Source: Druceiella hillmani
Taxonomy: Eukaryota; Arthropoda; Insecta; Lepidoptera; Hepialidae
Length of the DNA stretch: 64,000 nucleotides
Direction: 5' to 3'
Assembly: GCA_039881145.1 (NCBI GenBank)
Contig: JAYKKI010000005.1
Span: forward strand, 24,671,501 to 24,735,500
Shown: positions 1 to 10,989 of the stretch, piece by piece
Numbering within the stretch: position 1 is the first letter of the stretch
Layout of the letters: each line of letters opens with the position of its first letter
Made by a program: the position numbers and the translations under genes
The notes under the pieces: model-generated
Database searches by the model: none
The model's input: only the letters and a program-made list of their open reading frames with translations
What the model was told of the DNA's origin: nothing

Positions 1-654
1 TGAGTAAACCTACTCTTTACATAGGCAAAAGACAATGTGTAGTTATGAGCGCAAGTTTCATATTTTATGTTACTAAATATGATTATGCTGATTAAATCCA
101 TACATCATTGTTATGCACTCAAAATTATCTGGAAATAATTTGTTACATATTTTGGGATGATTTTTACTTTTTACAACAAATAACAAGTATCAAAATTTGA
201 TACCTATCGTATTGAAAAACACGCTACCGTTAAAACAAACATTAACTGTCAAGAGGCAGGCACACTTTGATAATTCGCAAATAATTTATTATAAAGCTTC
301 CAGAATTGGAAAATTTTTTGCAAAAGGTGAAAGTTGGAAAGTGTTGCAATCCGCATCTGTGAGACAGGAAATTTTTGAAAGGTAAACAATCATTTAGTCC
401 TTAAGCAGATATAATAGAATATTTAAACGAACAGAGTAAGAAGTACCGTAGATAAGTACAGTAATTTGAACGTTTCTCTTAAATTTTCGTTACGTTTTCG
501 TTAGTGTTTAACGGGAGGTGATAATAGAAAAAGCATACATCGTGATGTATTGGCGACATACAAATATACTGTACGTCTAGGTTAAATGAAATTAGCCTGT
601 GGTTACACCATATATTGACAGTTCCATTTTTTCTATAATTTAGTTGCCAATAAA
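1..654. other. AT-rich stretch, no gene seen
   Basis: Short open frames here (for example 197-385) have no recognisable motif and the low-complexity composition expected by chance in AT-rich DNA. No repeat structure was noticed. Confidence 0.6.
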
Positions 655-1636
655 AATATGAGAATGAAAATTCAAGGAAGCTTCTCTGAACCAGTCGAAA
701 TGGCAAATGCCGTTAGACAGGGCCATGCATTAGTGTGTCTTCTTTTTAACATTGCTCTTGAAAAGTTCATTAGAGATTCAAAAATCGACACAAGAAATAC
801 GATCTTCTCTAAATCTGTACAAATTATTGCATACGCTGATAACATTGACATTATTGCTAGAACTCAAAAAGACCTGAAACCGTGCTAGAAATGCCTTCTA
901 GCACTAGAAAGAGAGACGAAAAATGTACGTCTCAATAAACTAGACCAATTTGTGACCAACTCTAGCTACTCCATGCATTTTAAAATCTAATATAAATAAA
1001 TTTGAAAGGGTTAATTCCTTCATTTATCTTCGATCTGAAATCAATACCGACAACGATTTGGCTCCAGAACTGAGGAGACGAACAACTGCAGCCAAAAGAT
1101 GCTTTCATGGAGTAAGAATGATATCGGAAGAGAGACTAAATTACTGTTATATAAAAGCTTAATCAGATCAGTACTTACATATACATCTGAAACGTGGACA
1201 TTGTCCCAAACTAGTGAAAACACCTTTGCAATTCTCAAACAAAAAATCTTTAGATTCAATTTTTTTGGGTTCTTTGCCAATAAATTTTAGAGAAGGAGAA
1301 CTAATACCCGAACTTTACCGCTTATTTAAATAATCAGATACAATAAAATTTATAAAAATTCAAAGTATGAAGTGGGCCAGCCATGTAATTACAATAAAGG
1401 AAGATAGAAGGAAAAAACATTTTTTCTGGTCAAATCAACTGGTTTAAGAGGAAGAGGAAGAGCCAAAGTGAGATGGGCGGACTGCCTATAAAGTGTTTTC
1501 TATGCTCTCAATATGATAAACTGGAAAAACTTGGCCACCAGAAAGAAGGCTTCGGACAGTATCCTTGAGAAGGCCAAGGTCCACCGAGGTCTGTCGAGCT
1601 ATTGATGATGATAATGATGTAAAGAAGATGAAGAAG
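655..1636 (+). mobile_element. 5'-truncated RTE-like non-LTR retrotransposon (3' part)
   Basis: This is the 3' third of a LINE. It enters abruptly within the reverse transcriptase (about 655), runs through the thumb and C-terminal region, and ends just after the ORF in a GATGATGATAATGATG-type tail (about 1602-1636). Truncation at the 5' end and a short microsatellite-like 3' tail are typical of RTE-clade elements. The body is clearly richer in GC than its flanks. Assignment to RTE rather than another LINE clade rests on remembered protein similarity and on the tail, so the clade is less certain than the LINE call. Confidence 0.85.
658..1606 (+). pseudogene. Reverse transcriptase remnant (LINE ORF2 fragment)
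   Basis: The first open block (658-888) contains VRQGHALVCLLFNIALEK, which corresponds to the RT motif with RQGD followed by LLFNIALE, and then AYADNIDII (829-855), the catalytic YADD box. The second catalytic aspartate is Asn here, and the RQGD aspartate is His. An in-frame TAG follows at 886-888. Similarity resumes in another frame from 1010 (NSFIYLRSEINTDNDLAPE, RRRTTAAKRCF), switches frame again by about 1130 (LLYKSLIRSVLTYTSETWTL) and ends near 1600 with the usual WRNLA/AKVHRGLS-type C-terminus. Several frameshifts and stops make it non-functional. The role would have been target-primed reverse transcription. Confidence 0.85.
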
Positions 1637-1639
1637 GGT

Positions 1640-2820
1640 TTTTTTTTAATAATAAAGACAATTGAAACCACGTGTACGTTAGAAGTGAAAAGCATGGGTA
1701 TAAATATTTCCGTTTAATACAAAAAGATGTAATTTACGTTTATACGCTCTTCTAAATTATCATGTTAACACCTCCAATTCTTAAAAATCTGGTATCACAC
1801 CCATAATAATATGAATACTAAGGTAAAGGAGATAACTGGCTTTGGAATTATTTTCTAAATAAATATAGACGAAAAGCGATAAATAATAAAAATAGCTTCC
1901 TTTTTATTTTAATACTAAATGATACTGAAATATGTTGAACTCAGTCAACTAAAAGAGTTAGGATAGACTTAGAATACTTACTCACTACGAGTTTGATAAT
2001 AAAACACCTCGTCACGGTACTATTGGCGACTGATGCAATTAATTCTGTCACCATATTCGCCTCAGTGACGTTATTTAAAAAACATTTATTGTAACAATAG
2101 TGACCGAATATAATATAGAAATTGTATTGTATAAATAACTATCTGTATACAAATAATATTCGCGCTACCAAAATGCACTTTACATTTGTAATATAAAAAA
2201 TATTGTTTTTATTTATTATGGAAAATCATCGATAAACCTCGAGTTTTTCATTTTGTGGATATAATTAAGAAAGAAGCTGCTTTACAAATAGAAAGATAAA
2301 GGAATCGTTCAAAGAAAAATGAGTTCATTACTTTATTAAGTTATTCCAATGGATATAAAAACGTATCGACTTTAGATAAGGCTTCTTTAAAAATAATGGA
2401 ATAATTATCCATTTATATTCCGATTTATTTTCACGAACTTGAAAACTTTCAGTTCCTCTCGTATGAAACGTTTGTATAATCTTATAAAATAATAATAATC
2501 AAAAAATTTAAATTTAAGTAACGGGCAGTATAAATAAAAAAATACTATTATAATGAAATGAAATATATTCTTCTTATCAATCTAACAATGGCACGCGGTG
2601 ACTAATAAGCAATTACATACCCTGAAAACATAACAGATATATTTATACACATTACATATTTATGAATGGTCAAAATACATTTAATTTATGGTATTCAAGC
2701 AAAGTTCGCAATTTACATGCTCCATGATATGTGATCTATAGTCAGAATGCGCAAATTGAAAGCTACCAGACCGTGCAATTTTAAATGAAATGTACAAACT
2801 TCATTAATAAAGATACTTAC
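1640..2820. other. AT-rich stretch, candidate intron downstream of the exon
   Basis: No gene is recognised. If the minus-strand exon at 2821-2977 is real, this is the start of its downstream intron. Possible partner segments on the minus strand (near 2600-2635 and 1975-2060) were inspected: each gives a short peptide and a stop in the joined frame, with only weak splice signals, so none is called. Confidence 0.4.
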
Positions 2821-2977
2821 CCTCGCGGTATAAATTGTATGCTTGAAATAACATATCCAAGCAGCCGATTTGTACGTGACGTTTAGCTCCAGAGCAAGCT
2901 GGATCCGGATAACTTATGGCTATATTCAGAATGAAACAAATTCCAAGTGAAACATAAAATGACAATTGTTTTGACAT
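2821..2977 (-). CDS. First coding exon of a small secreted protein (unidentified)
   Basis: On the minus strand an ATG (2977-2975) opens 52 codons plus one base and stops exactly at a consensus donor: exon ...CGCGAGG followed by GTAAGTAT (2820-2813), a phase-1 junction. The peptide begins MSKQ, then a hydrophobic core (SFYVSLGICFILNIAIS) like a eukaryotic signal peptide, with likely cleavage before YPDPAC. The mature start holds two cysteines (AC-SGAKRHVQIG-C), then LDMLFQAYNLYRE. An in-frame TGA directly precedes the ATG, so this is the first possible Met. A T-rich tract and AG acceptor (2990-2989) suggest the exon may run 2988-2821 with a short 5' UTR. GC content and codon use stand out from the flanks. 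A Cys-containing neuropeptide, hormone or other secreted protein is possible, but I do not recognise the family. The next exons should lie below 2813 or outside the window. Confidence 0.6.
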
Positions 2978-2988
2978 TCACTGATTAA

Positions 2989-3511
2989 CTGTCATTCAAT
3001 GTAAAAAAATAATAAACATAGTAAAAGTAGTTTGTTTTCCATTTAAAAAAGATCTATCATATTTGTAAGTGAATTTAATACATTATATTAATTATTGTTT
3101 CTTGTTTCAATTTATTTTATTTTTTCGTTATTGTGTATGGCATTTTCGTAATAATGGGAAGGTTTGTTGCCCTGTAGACTGTCATTCAAATGGGATTTTT
3201 CAATTTACATTTTATTAAAACAAATACGATACGTGGGTATGATAGACAAAGTTGTACGTCATTTTCATCTGCGATAAGTGTTTACTCTTAGCCTGCAGTC
3301 GTATTTTGAATAAAATGTTGTGCTGGCTTTGGTGATAATTTCTCTTTCTGTAAATGAAAGAAAATTCATAAATGACAAGGTAATTAATAAAAATGTTTTG
3401 GTATTGATAATCTTAACATAAAAAATCGATTGAAAAGTGTTTTTTGCATCAAAAAAGGTCTGTCAAACATGCAATTTATAACTTGCATAAGGAGTATGCA
3501 ATCACTCTCAC

Positions 3512-3553
<42 letters not shown>

Positions 3554-4635
3554 GGTTTTTTTCTTTACAAATTCGTATTTGTATTTGTTTATTCAGTATT
3601 TAGGTTCATTAAGAATGACACTTAAGTTGAAAAAATTTTAATAAGCGATTTATTGCCAAAAACGCGGTTTGTAATGGAAATATTTTAATAAATAATTTTT
3701 CTATCGTAAAATAATGGCAAACGAGAATTATTTTAGCCAATGGTATCATTTTTATCATTTATTGTTTCATTTAATATTCAAAAAACAGTGAAGTTTCAAA
3801 ACTACATTTGTCCCAATTCAAGTAATTTCACAAATTCCGATAAATAGCATAAAAGTAGGATATTTCGATAAATAGTTGATATCGTGTTAACACGAATTGA
3901 GCAATCTTCAAAATAGTCGTTTGGTTCACAATTTGTATTAAAATATGTAATTATACGGCTTTATTTTTGTCCATCGCTTATCGTACCGTAAACGAATAAT
4001 TAAAGAGGAATAGAATCAAAAAGCATGAAATTGGCGATTAAATTGATAAGAACTTTGATAAGGAGACTTTTGGTAACAATAAAATAGAAATATACATGCA
4101 TTTGTATATGTACATTTTTTGTATTATTTTCCTTAGTAGCTTGCTCTACTCCAAAAATACTGCACGTAACCGCAATCTAACACTTTTGATATTGCTTCGC
4201 ATTATTTATTTTTCTCTGTACAGGTTTTACTTTCAAGTATCGCGAACCCAAAAATTATTTCTTTTTGCATCGAATTATTCGACGATGATTTAAAATTAAT
4301 TTAAAAAAAAGAGTGTAATCCATTCTAATCCATTGACCATTTTAATATAGGTATTTCAAACATTTGAGGTACTTTGGTATTTATATTTCACTTGTATTAA
4401 TAATAAAAGACCATTCTAAGGAGTAAAGGCTATTTACGCACCCTTAGTGTTAGTAAAAATTGTTTTTTTTTTATTTTGCCAAATTATTAGTAAAAATTAT
4501 TTTTGAATCATTTTAGAAGCATTGAAACATTGTAAATAATGTGTAATTCATTTTAAAAAGTGCCAAGCAATTTGAACGCTTATAAATTGTGGACAAATAC
4601 TTTAAATGTATGGTAACATTAAGCAAAGTATGCAC
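2989..4635. other. AT-rich stretch with a short (TA)n tract
   Basis: No gene is recognised. A (TA)n microsatellite lies at about 3517-3547. Open frames of about 65 codons at 3444 and 4096 are built from simple AT-rich sequence and are not credible genes. Confidence 0.55.
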
Positions 4636-5188
<553 letters not shown>

Positions 5189-5189
5189 T

Positions 5190-7062
5190 ATATTTAGTAT
5201 TTAACAATATATTAGGTTTTCTTACATTAAAGCGAAAAAGGGAAACCTTATAAATCATTAGTCTATCCAATCCCGAAATTGGAATTTATCATAATAATAC
5301 AGCTTGTTATCCCCTATATTTTGTTTCAGCAATTTTTTTTAATATTCATATAAAAATGAAAGTAAGGCAAAATAAAGTATTCAAAAAATGTTTTTTTTTC
5401 AATTTATGCAAAATCAAGAAGTAAATAATTTGAAATAGTTTAATACGAAAAATACAAAAATTGGACACGTGAAAAAGGTATACAAAAATAAACAAAAATA
5501 AACATGCACCTCATTATTCTTAAAATTGCTGAATAAAAAATAAATAAAAAAGAGGGTTGGTAAAATCTGACTAGAAGGTAAAAGGAAAATTATAACGATT
5601 GTTGAGAAATTTATAGTAGGCAATATGTTAACTTTGAGAAAAATTAATATTCGCAAATAGTTTGTACCCTTAAATATTTACGCGTGCACAAATGTGTATG
5701 GAATGCCCGTAAGGAAAATTTTAGTCATATTATACAGATTTTTATATAAAAAAATTATTTCTGGATAAGTTCATGTGAAAAATGAGTACAGAGAATTCCA
5801 AATTTCCAATTTTCAGAATTAAATTCCTCGAATTAAACAATCATTGCTGTAAAAAATAATAACTTGCGATGTAAAAAATATAAAACTAACTATATTTAAT
5901 TAAAAACAATTAATTGAAATACACATAATGTTTCACTTAATAAAAAAAAAATTATATGTCTAATATCACCTCCCCTGTTAAAAAGTAAATATTACGAAAT
6001 GATGACTGTATTACCTTCAATAACTGTTAAACAATCTTATTGCATTTTTTCGTTCAAAATTCGTGAAAATAAACAACCTTATATATGAAGCTAATACTTG
6101 TTACGGAAGTGCATATTGGAATTCGTGAGAATTCAAAGATAAGATTACTGCAACGACTTATTTTTATGTAAATTATATTTTCTTTGTCATTTCTATTGTA
6201 TTACACCCTTCGTGGCCAAAAATTAAAAGATTGAAACGTGTTCCTAGTCCTGATTATCTAGGAAGTTAACTAAATTAAAAAGGCCTCCTAAAATTATATT
6301 ATTAAATACCCGTGACTTCATATAAATAGGGATGAAGCTGATCTTTCTGGGTAGCTCACATACCAGAAGCTATTTCAGAAACGTTTTAGTTCTTTCTAAA
6401 TGTTAATATTCAAATTATATCTAGTAAGTAAAATGTGTGTACTATTCTTACAAAAATAACTAGTAGAGCTAATGATATTATATCTAAGATATCACACAGC
6501 ACACACAAATTGAAATACAAATGTAATAAAATTAAAACGCGAGGGTGGAAACTAAAGACATTTAAATTTAGATAAGATGACTAATTGTTTAATTTAATAT
6601 TAGAAAGAAAAAAATTATGTTTCTTATTGAGAATAAATTAATAAAAAAATTAAATGTTACTATAAATATAAAATTAAAAATTATATTAAAAACATTATTT
6701 AACAAAGATGTAATAAAAAGAAATAACAACTAATGTCTTAAAATAAATATATAATAATGTTGATATCAAATTCTAGTCGACTTAAGAGCTACTAAATCAT
6801 CTGCTACTCTGTCAGTAAGGGACAATTATTTTCAAGACCGATATAGTGTAAGATATGTTATCAAAAAGAAAAATATAAAATTATGAAGAAAAATAAGTAT
6901 TTAAACATATCACGGGAAAAACGTACGTTACGAATTTGATGTTCGGATTCTAATGAATATTCAATACTAGTAAAAAAAATATAAAATTTTGTTTTATATA
7001 TAATAAAAACAAAAAAAAATTAAAAGAAATAAATAAATAAATATATGAATACACAAAACCGG
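5190..7062. other. AT-rich stretch, no gene seen
   Basis: Very AT-rich sequence with many A and T homopolymer runs. No coding pattern, RNA gene or repeat family was recognised. Confidence 0.55.
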
Positions 7063-7218
7063 AGATATGTAGAATTAGTGTATTATCTTATCCTTACTTT
7101 CAAATACCCTGGCTTTTGTATAAATATATTACCGATAATAAGATATATAGAATTAGTATATTACCTTGGCCTTACTTTCAAATACCCTTGCCTTTATACA
7201 AATATATTACCGACAATA
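7063..7218 (+). repeat. 78-bp tandem duplication at the outer edge of the inverted repeat
   Basis: Two direct copies (7063-7140 and 7141-7218) share AGATAT(G/A)TAGAATTAGT(G/A)TATTA and CTTACTTTCAAATACCCT with scattered substitutions. They form the outer part of the left arm of the Penelope-type repeat. Confidence 0.85.
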
Positions 7219-7480
7219 ACTTCCATTTAATTTTATTACATACACCCTAAAGCTTGCATTGTATAACTTCACATAATAACAACAATTGAATGTATTACCC
7301 CAACTAGAATACTGGTATATTGTATAACTCTCTGTAATATAATAAAACCTAGTCTGCACCCCTGCAATAAACTCACTAACATAAACAATGGAAAAATCCG
7401 CACAAAGCAGTCTTCCGCTTTTGTGTTTGAAACATATAAATGCTGTTGGTTGTTCCTAAGAGTTAATCTTTGCTAATATC

Positions 7481-7521
7481 CCACCTGAAGATGTTGTAAT
7501 ACAACGAAACCTAGGTCGTGG
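7481..7521 (+). ncRNA. Hammerhead-like ribozyme motif (Penelope type)
   Basis: All core elements are present in order. Stem I 5' side is CCAC (7481-7484); core CUGAAGA (7485-7491); one unpaired U; stem II GUUGU/ACAAC closed by AAU (7493-7505); core GAAA (7506-7509); a minimal stem III AC/GU around CUAG; cleavage triplet GUC (7515-7517); and stem I 3' side GUGG (7518-7521), perfectly complementary to CCAC. The predicted cut is after C7517. The extra U before stem II and the 2-bp stem III are weak points, although minimal stem III is usual in Penelope-associated hammerheads. The right arm has lost the motif: CUGAAGA survives at 8091-8085, but the GAAA box reads GAAT. Confidence 0.55.
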
Positions 7522-7603
7522 TAAAGAAATTAAAGATAGTAGAAATAATACTACATCACGTAGTTTCATTTAATTGTGAATAATGAATTTCTACAAAATT
7601 AAC

Positions 7604-7997
7604 GCCAAATATATTCAAAATATAAAATTATTAGAGATCAACAGAATGAAGCAATTATAAATTGAATTAGACTGGTTTAATAATAAATTAAATATGGAAA
7701 ATAATACACTAAGTTAATAATATAGGAAAGATAATATAATATATTAAATGGGCAGCAGTATGCTTGCATTCGTTCCTTTCAAAATATTACAAAATCATCG
7801 TGTAACATACATATCTGTGATTCTGAAAGTTATAAAAGGGGTCTAACAAAATAATATAACAGCATTTCAGACTTAAAATGTCAGTTAATCAAAAATAGTA
7901 ATTAGAAATCTTTATATGAAATAATATATGAAATTCATTAAAGGATAATATGGTAATAATAGGCTGGGAATAGAGAAATTTATCGAATATATTTTAC
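7604..7997. other. Spacer between inverted arms, no gene seen
   Basis: About 394 bp of AT-rich DNA separate the inverted arms. No open frame or recognisable Penelope coding remnant is present. Confidence 0.6.
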
Positions 7998-8420
7998 GTT
8001 AATTTTGTAGAAATTCATTATTCATAATTAAATGAAACTACGTGATCTAATATTATTTCTACTTTATTTAAATTCTTTACAAAATCTTCAGTTAGCAATT
8101 AACAAAGATTAACTCTTAGGAATTTTCAACAGCATTTATATATTACACAAAACAATAGCGGAAGCCGGGTTGGCGTGGGTTTTTCCACTACTTTCGCTAG
8201 TGAGTTTACTTTAGGGAAGCGGTGTAGTTTTTTCGAAAGTTATACAATATACAAGTATTTTAGCGAGGGTAATAAATTAAATTGATCTTATTCTATGAGG
8301 TTACACAATGTAAAAAATCCAAAGTAATAAAATTAAATGGATATTACTCTCAGTAATATATTTATGCAATAGCAAGGATATCTGATGGTTGGAACAAGGT
8401 TATACAACTAATTATACATG
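7998..8420 (-). repeat. Right arm of Penelope-type inverted terminal repeat
   Basis: The reverse complement of this segment aligns with 7063-7603. The inner end GTTAATTTTGTAGAAATTCATTATTCA mirrors the left arm's inner end (first 20 bases shown by 7998-8017). It is more diverged, has lost the hammerhead GAAA box and stem complementarity, and lacks the segment ACAACGAAACCTAGG. Confidence 0.65.
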
Positions 8421-8954
8421 TCACCCATTTTTTATTTTATTTCGTGATGGGTCTCCTTCTAAAGACTTCTGTAAACGTCCATTCACGAAATTTAAACTTT
8501 TAGATTGAGACTGAACGGTAGTGGAAATGGGTTAAAGAATGTGAACGAGTTGTCAAAGAATGTGAACAAGATTTTAATTTCATTGCTACACTGAAATATT
8601 ATCATCGCATGTATATTTTCTTGCCAGGACGAGTTTTAACTAACTTATTTAACACAATTTAATTACATATACCACTTGAATAAGGCAACTGTACATGGGT
8701 TTATTCAGGATAGCTCAGGTTTTCCAGTTAGTACGATTGAAAATAAATACATATTTATTAGATTTTTTCGGGTTTTAATAACGTTATTATACGAGCCAAC
8801 AAGAAATAAATAAAAACCTTCATGCACGAGTAGAACTCTATGATGGTTTCGTACACTTTTAGGTAGTTTTAAACATTTAATTGTATACAATATTCCGATA
8901 AATTTATTTACAAAATTTTAATTTATTATAATTAATATATATTACCTGCAATAT
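8421..8954. other. AT-rich stretch, no gene seen
   Basis: No coding or repeat structure was recognised. The minus-strand 61-codon open frame at 8705-8890 has no recognisable motif. Confidence 0.5.
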
Positions 8955-9340
8955 CTTTCACAGGCGCATATTCATAATAATTTTTTTAATGTGATATAAC
9001 TACAAATTAATGATTTTTGAATTTTTGCTTGCGCTGTGAGAACAGGGTTGACAGATACGGGCTTATAAATTCCTGAATATTTCTGGGTATTTCGCCAGAA
9101 AAATATACTGAAGTATATTTGTGTTAAAAAGGAGGCATAAATGGCCGTATTTTTTTATTGTGTTGATCTAGAAGCTTGATATTTTTAGAACTTCAGAAGA
9201 CTGTAAACCTAAGAATTTAATATTGATACCTCCAGGCGTTCCTGAGCAAAAGGAGATCTTGATGAACAGGCAAACAAATGGACAACGAAGTAGTTCTATA
9301 AAGGTTCGTTTTTATTCTTTGAGGTACGGAACTCTAAAAA
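8955..9340 (+). repeat. Dispersed repeat family, copy 1 (GGTACGGAACYCTAAAA end)
   Basis: It starts CTTTCACAGGCGC, continues ATGTGATATAACTACAAATTAA, and ends TTGATACCTCC...GACAACGAAGTAGTTCTATAAA...GGTACGGAACTCTAAAA. Copies at 13109-13490 and 14230-14578 (same strand) and 55211-55320 (opposite strand) share the block order. The 3' signature (GACAGACAGACAACGAAGTGATCCTATAAGGGTTCC... in the best copy) is of a kind frequent in insect genomes. I cannot say whether the family is a SINE or a LINE tail. Confidence 0.75.
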
Positions 9341-9955
9341 TTATCTGACGCGCTACCGACGTTACATATTTTAATTTTCTGTCATCACACGATCTTAAAA
9401 GATATTATGAAAACGCTGCAAAGAGTATTGTAATCATAAATTATTTTCTACAGTTGACCGACAAAAAAGAAGTTGAAATATGTTCATGCTTAAAAACTTG
9501 AAGAGACATTTCCAAAACAATATCATACAGAGTCACCCTACTGATATTATCTTCTTGATTCCGTAATACAGTCAGCATATAAGTGCATCTCGTGAGTCAG
9601 CAATGACCTCCGCTGCAGTTAGCAAGTCGCCATTTATATAAGTAGCGGTGGACAAGCACGCATGTGAACATATTAATTTGAATGTTGAAATGGTGACGAT
9701 TTAATTCTATGCATAAATATGTCCTTTTTCGTTGGAATATTTACATTTTTATGATATGAATCTATTATTTATTTGTGAGTAAACAGATTTTTAACACGTT
9801 TCTAGCAATTTAATTAACTTGCACCAATTTTTAGCAGTGATGTATATTCTGTAAATAAGGAATGCTAAAAATGTGATATAAATGCTCCAAATGAGGAGCA
9901 AGAAACTTTCAATGGTCACTAGTTTTGCCCACGTTATAATTTAGGTAAATGTATC

Positions 9956-10019
9956 TGTCGTTATTTACGTTTAGTGTCTACTAATAATGTCGTTATTTAC
10001 GTTTAGTGTCTACCATTAA
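9956..10019. repeat. 32-bp tandem duplication
   Basis: TGTCGTTATTTACGTTTAGT...CTAC occurs twice in direct tandem (9956-9987 and 9988-10019), nearly identical. Copy B of the segmental duplication lacks it, so it is a later event. Confidence 0.9.
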
Positions 10020-10093
10020 AAAGTTTCGCTCGTGTGAAAAATTGTCTTCCACAGACTTGAGTCTATGAATGAAACCAATGGCCGTGACTTATC

Positions 10094-10097
<4 letters not shown>

Positions 10098-10141
<44 letters not shown>

Positions 10142-10166
10142 GTATGTATATATATATATATATATG

Positions 10167-10206
<40 letters not shown>
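10098..10206. repeat. (TA)n microsatellite with TATGTA interruptions
   Basis: About 108 bp of TA dinucleotides with periodic ATGTATG interruptions. The matching place in copy B of the duplication (57320-57398) also holds a microsatellite, there a (CA)n(TA)n compound. Confidence 0.95.
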
Positions 10207-10208
<2 letters not shown>

Positions 10209-10780
10209 AAATCTTTGTTACATATTTGATGTAATACACATACAATAATTAAGACTTTAAATTTAAATTAATATCAATGGCATAACTGCGCTAATTGAAT
10301 AAATGTCGAAATGTTAATTTAACTTGATTCCACTTAATTTAATGAATACAAATACATAAAGTTCATCAAGAATATGAGACGATGTTTAATAAATTCATCT
10401 CATATTTTTAAGTAAAATATTATTTTGTGGGTTATAAAATACAGTTCGCTTTACACCTCACAATCTTCCATACAGTAATATCTTACCTAAAACAGCATAA
10501 ATGATGTTGCCGATAAACATTTTACACGCTACGCCATTCAAGGCTCAGCAAACTCGCTAAAGCGTCAGATACTTTGGCAAAAGTCAATATTAATTAAAGT
10601 ACGATAATATTCTGAACTACATCTCAGCAGAATTTATTGTTATTTTCGATAACAAAGATTTAATTTAGATACCATATTTAATAATTTTATGTTAATTATG
10701 AGAGCAGGTGTTTAAATTTCATTGAAATGTCCGAGTAAAGTTTGAATGAAATCTGTACTAAAGAAGATTTGTCGACACTT

Positions 10781-10979
10781 AGTATGATAATATATTGTAA
10801 AATGTGCAATAGTAACAACGAATATAAACAGGTCGTTGATTAATTTGTATATTTTATAAGATATATTTATTAAAAGGGTTCAGTAAGATAATATATTGTA
10901 AAATATGCAATAGTAACAACGAATATAAACAGGTCGTTGATTAATTTGTATATTAAGGATATATTTATTAAAAGGGTTC
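10781..10979. repeat. 101-bp tandem duplication
   Basis: Direct copies at 10781-10881 and 10882-10979 share GATAATATATTGTAAAAT(G/A)TGCAATAG, ACAACGAATATAAACAGGTC and the closing AAAAGGGTTC. The copies differ by a few substitutions and one short deletion. Copy B (about 57960) has a single unit, so this arose after the large duplication. Confidence 0.92.
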
Positions 10980-10989
10980 TTAAAAATAT

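Larger units (their letters stand above)
7063..7603 (+). repeat. Left arm of Penelope-type inverted terminal repeat
   Basis: Reading outward to inward, this segment matches the reverse complement of 7998-8420. Shared blocks include CCATTTAATTTTATTAC, TATATTGTATAACT, the GTGGAAAAA(T/C)CC/CTTCCGCT zone, ATATAAATGCTGTTG, CTAAGAGTTAATCTTTG and the inner end ATGAATTTCTACAAAATTAAC. It carries a hammerhead-like motif (7481-7521). Penelope-like elements often carry long terminal repeats in inverted arrangement and are known to bear hammerhead motifs in them, which is why I assign this class. No Penelope reverse transcriptase or GIY-YIG coding sequence is visible nearby. Confidence 0.6.

Noticed and set aside
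1975..2060. Possible second exon of the secreted-protein gene (minus strand, with GTGAGTAAG after it)
   Set aside because: In the phase required by the first exon it reaches a stop after about 13 codons before the donor, and the acceptor side is poor; too weak to join.
2600..2635. Alternative downstream exon with acceptor TTATGTTTTCAG on the minus strand
   Set aside because: It would add only about six residues before a stop. This is possible for a terminal exon but cannot be told from chance.
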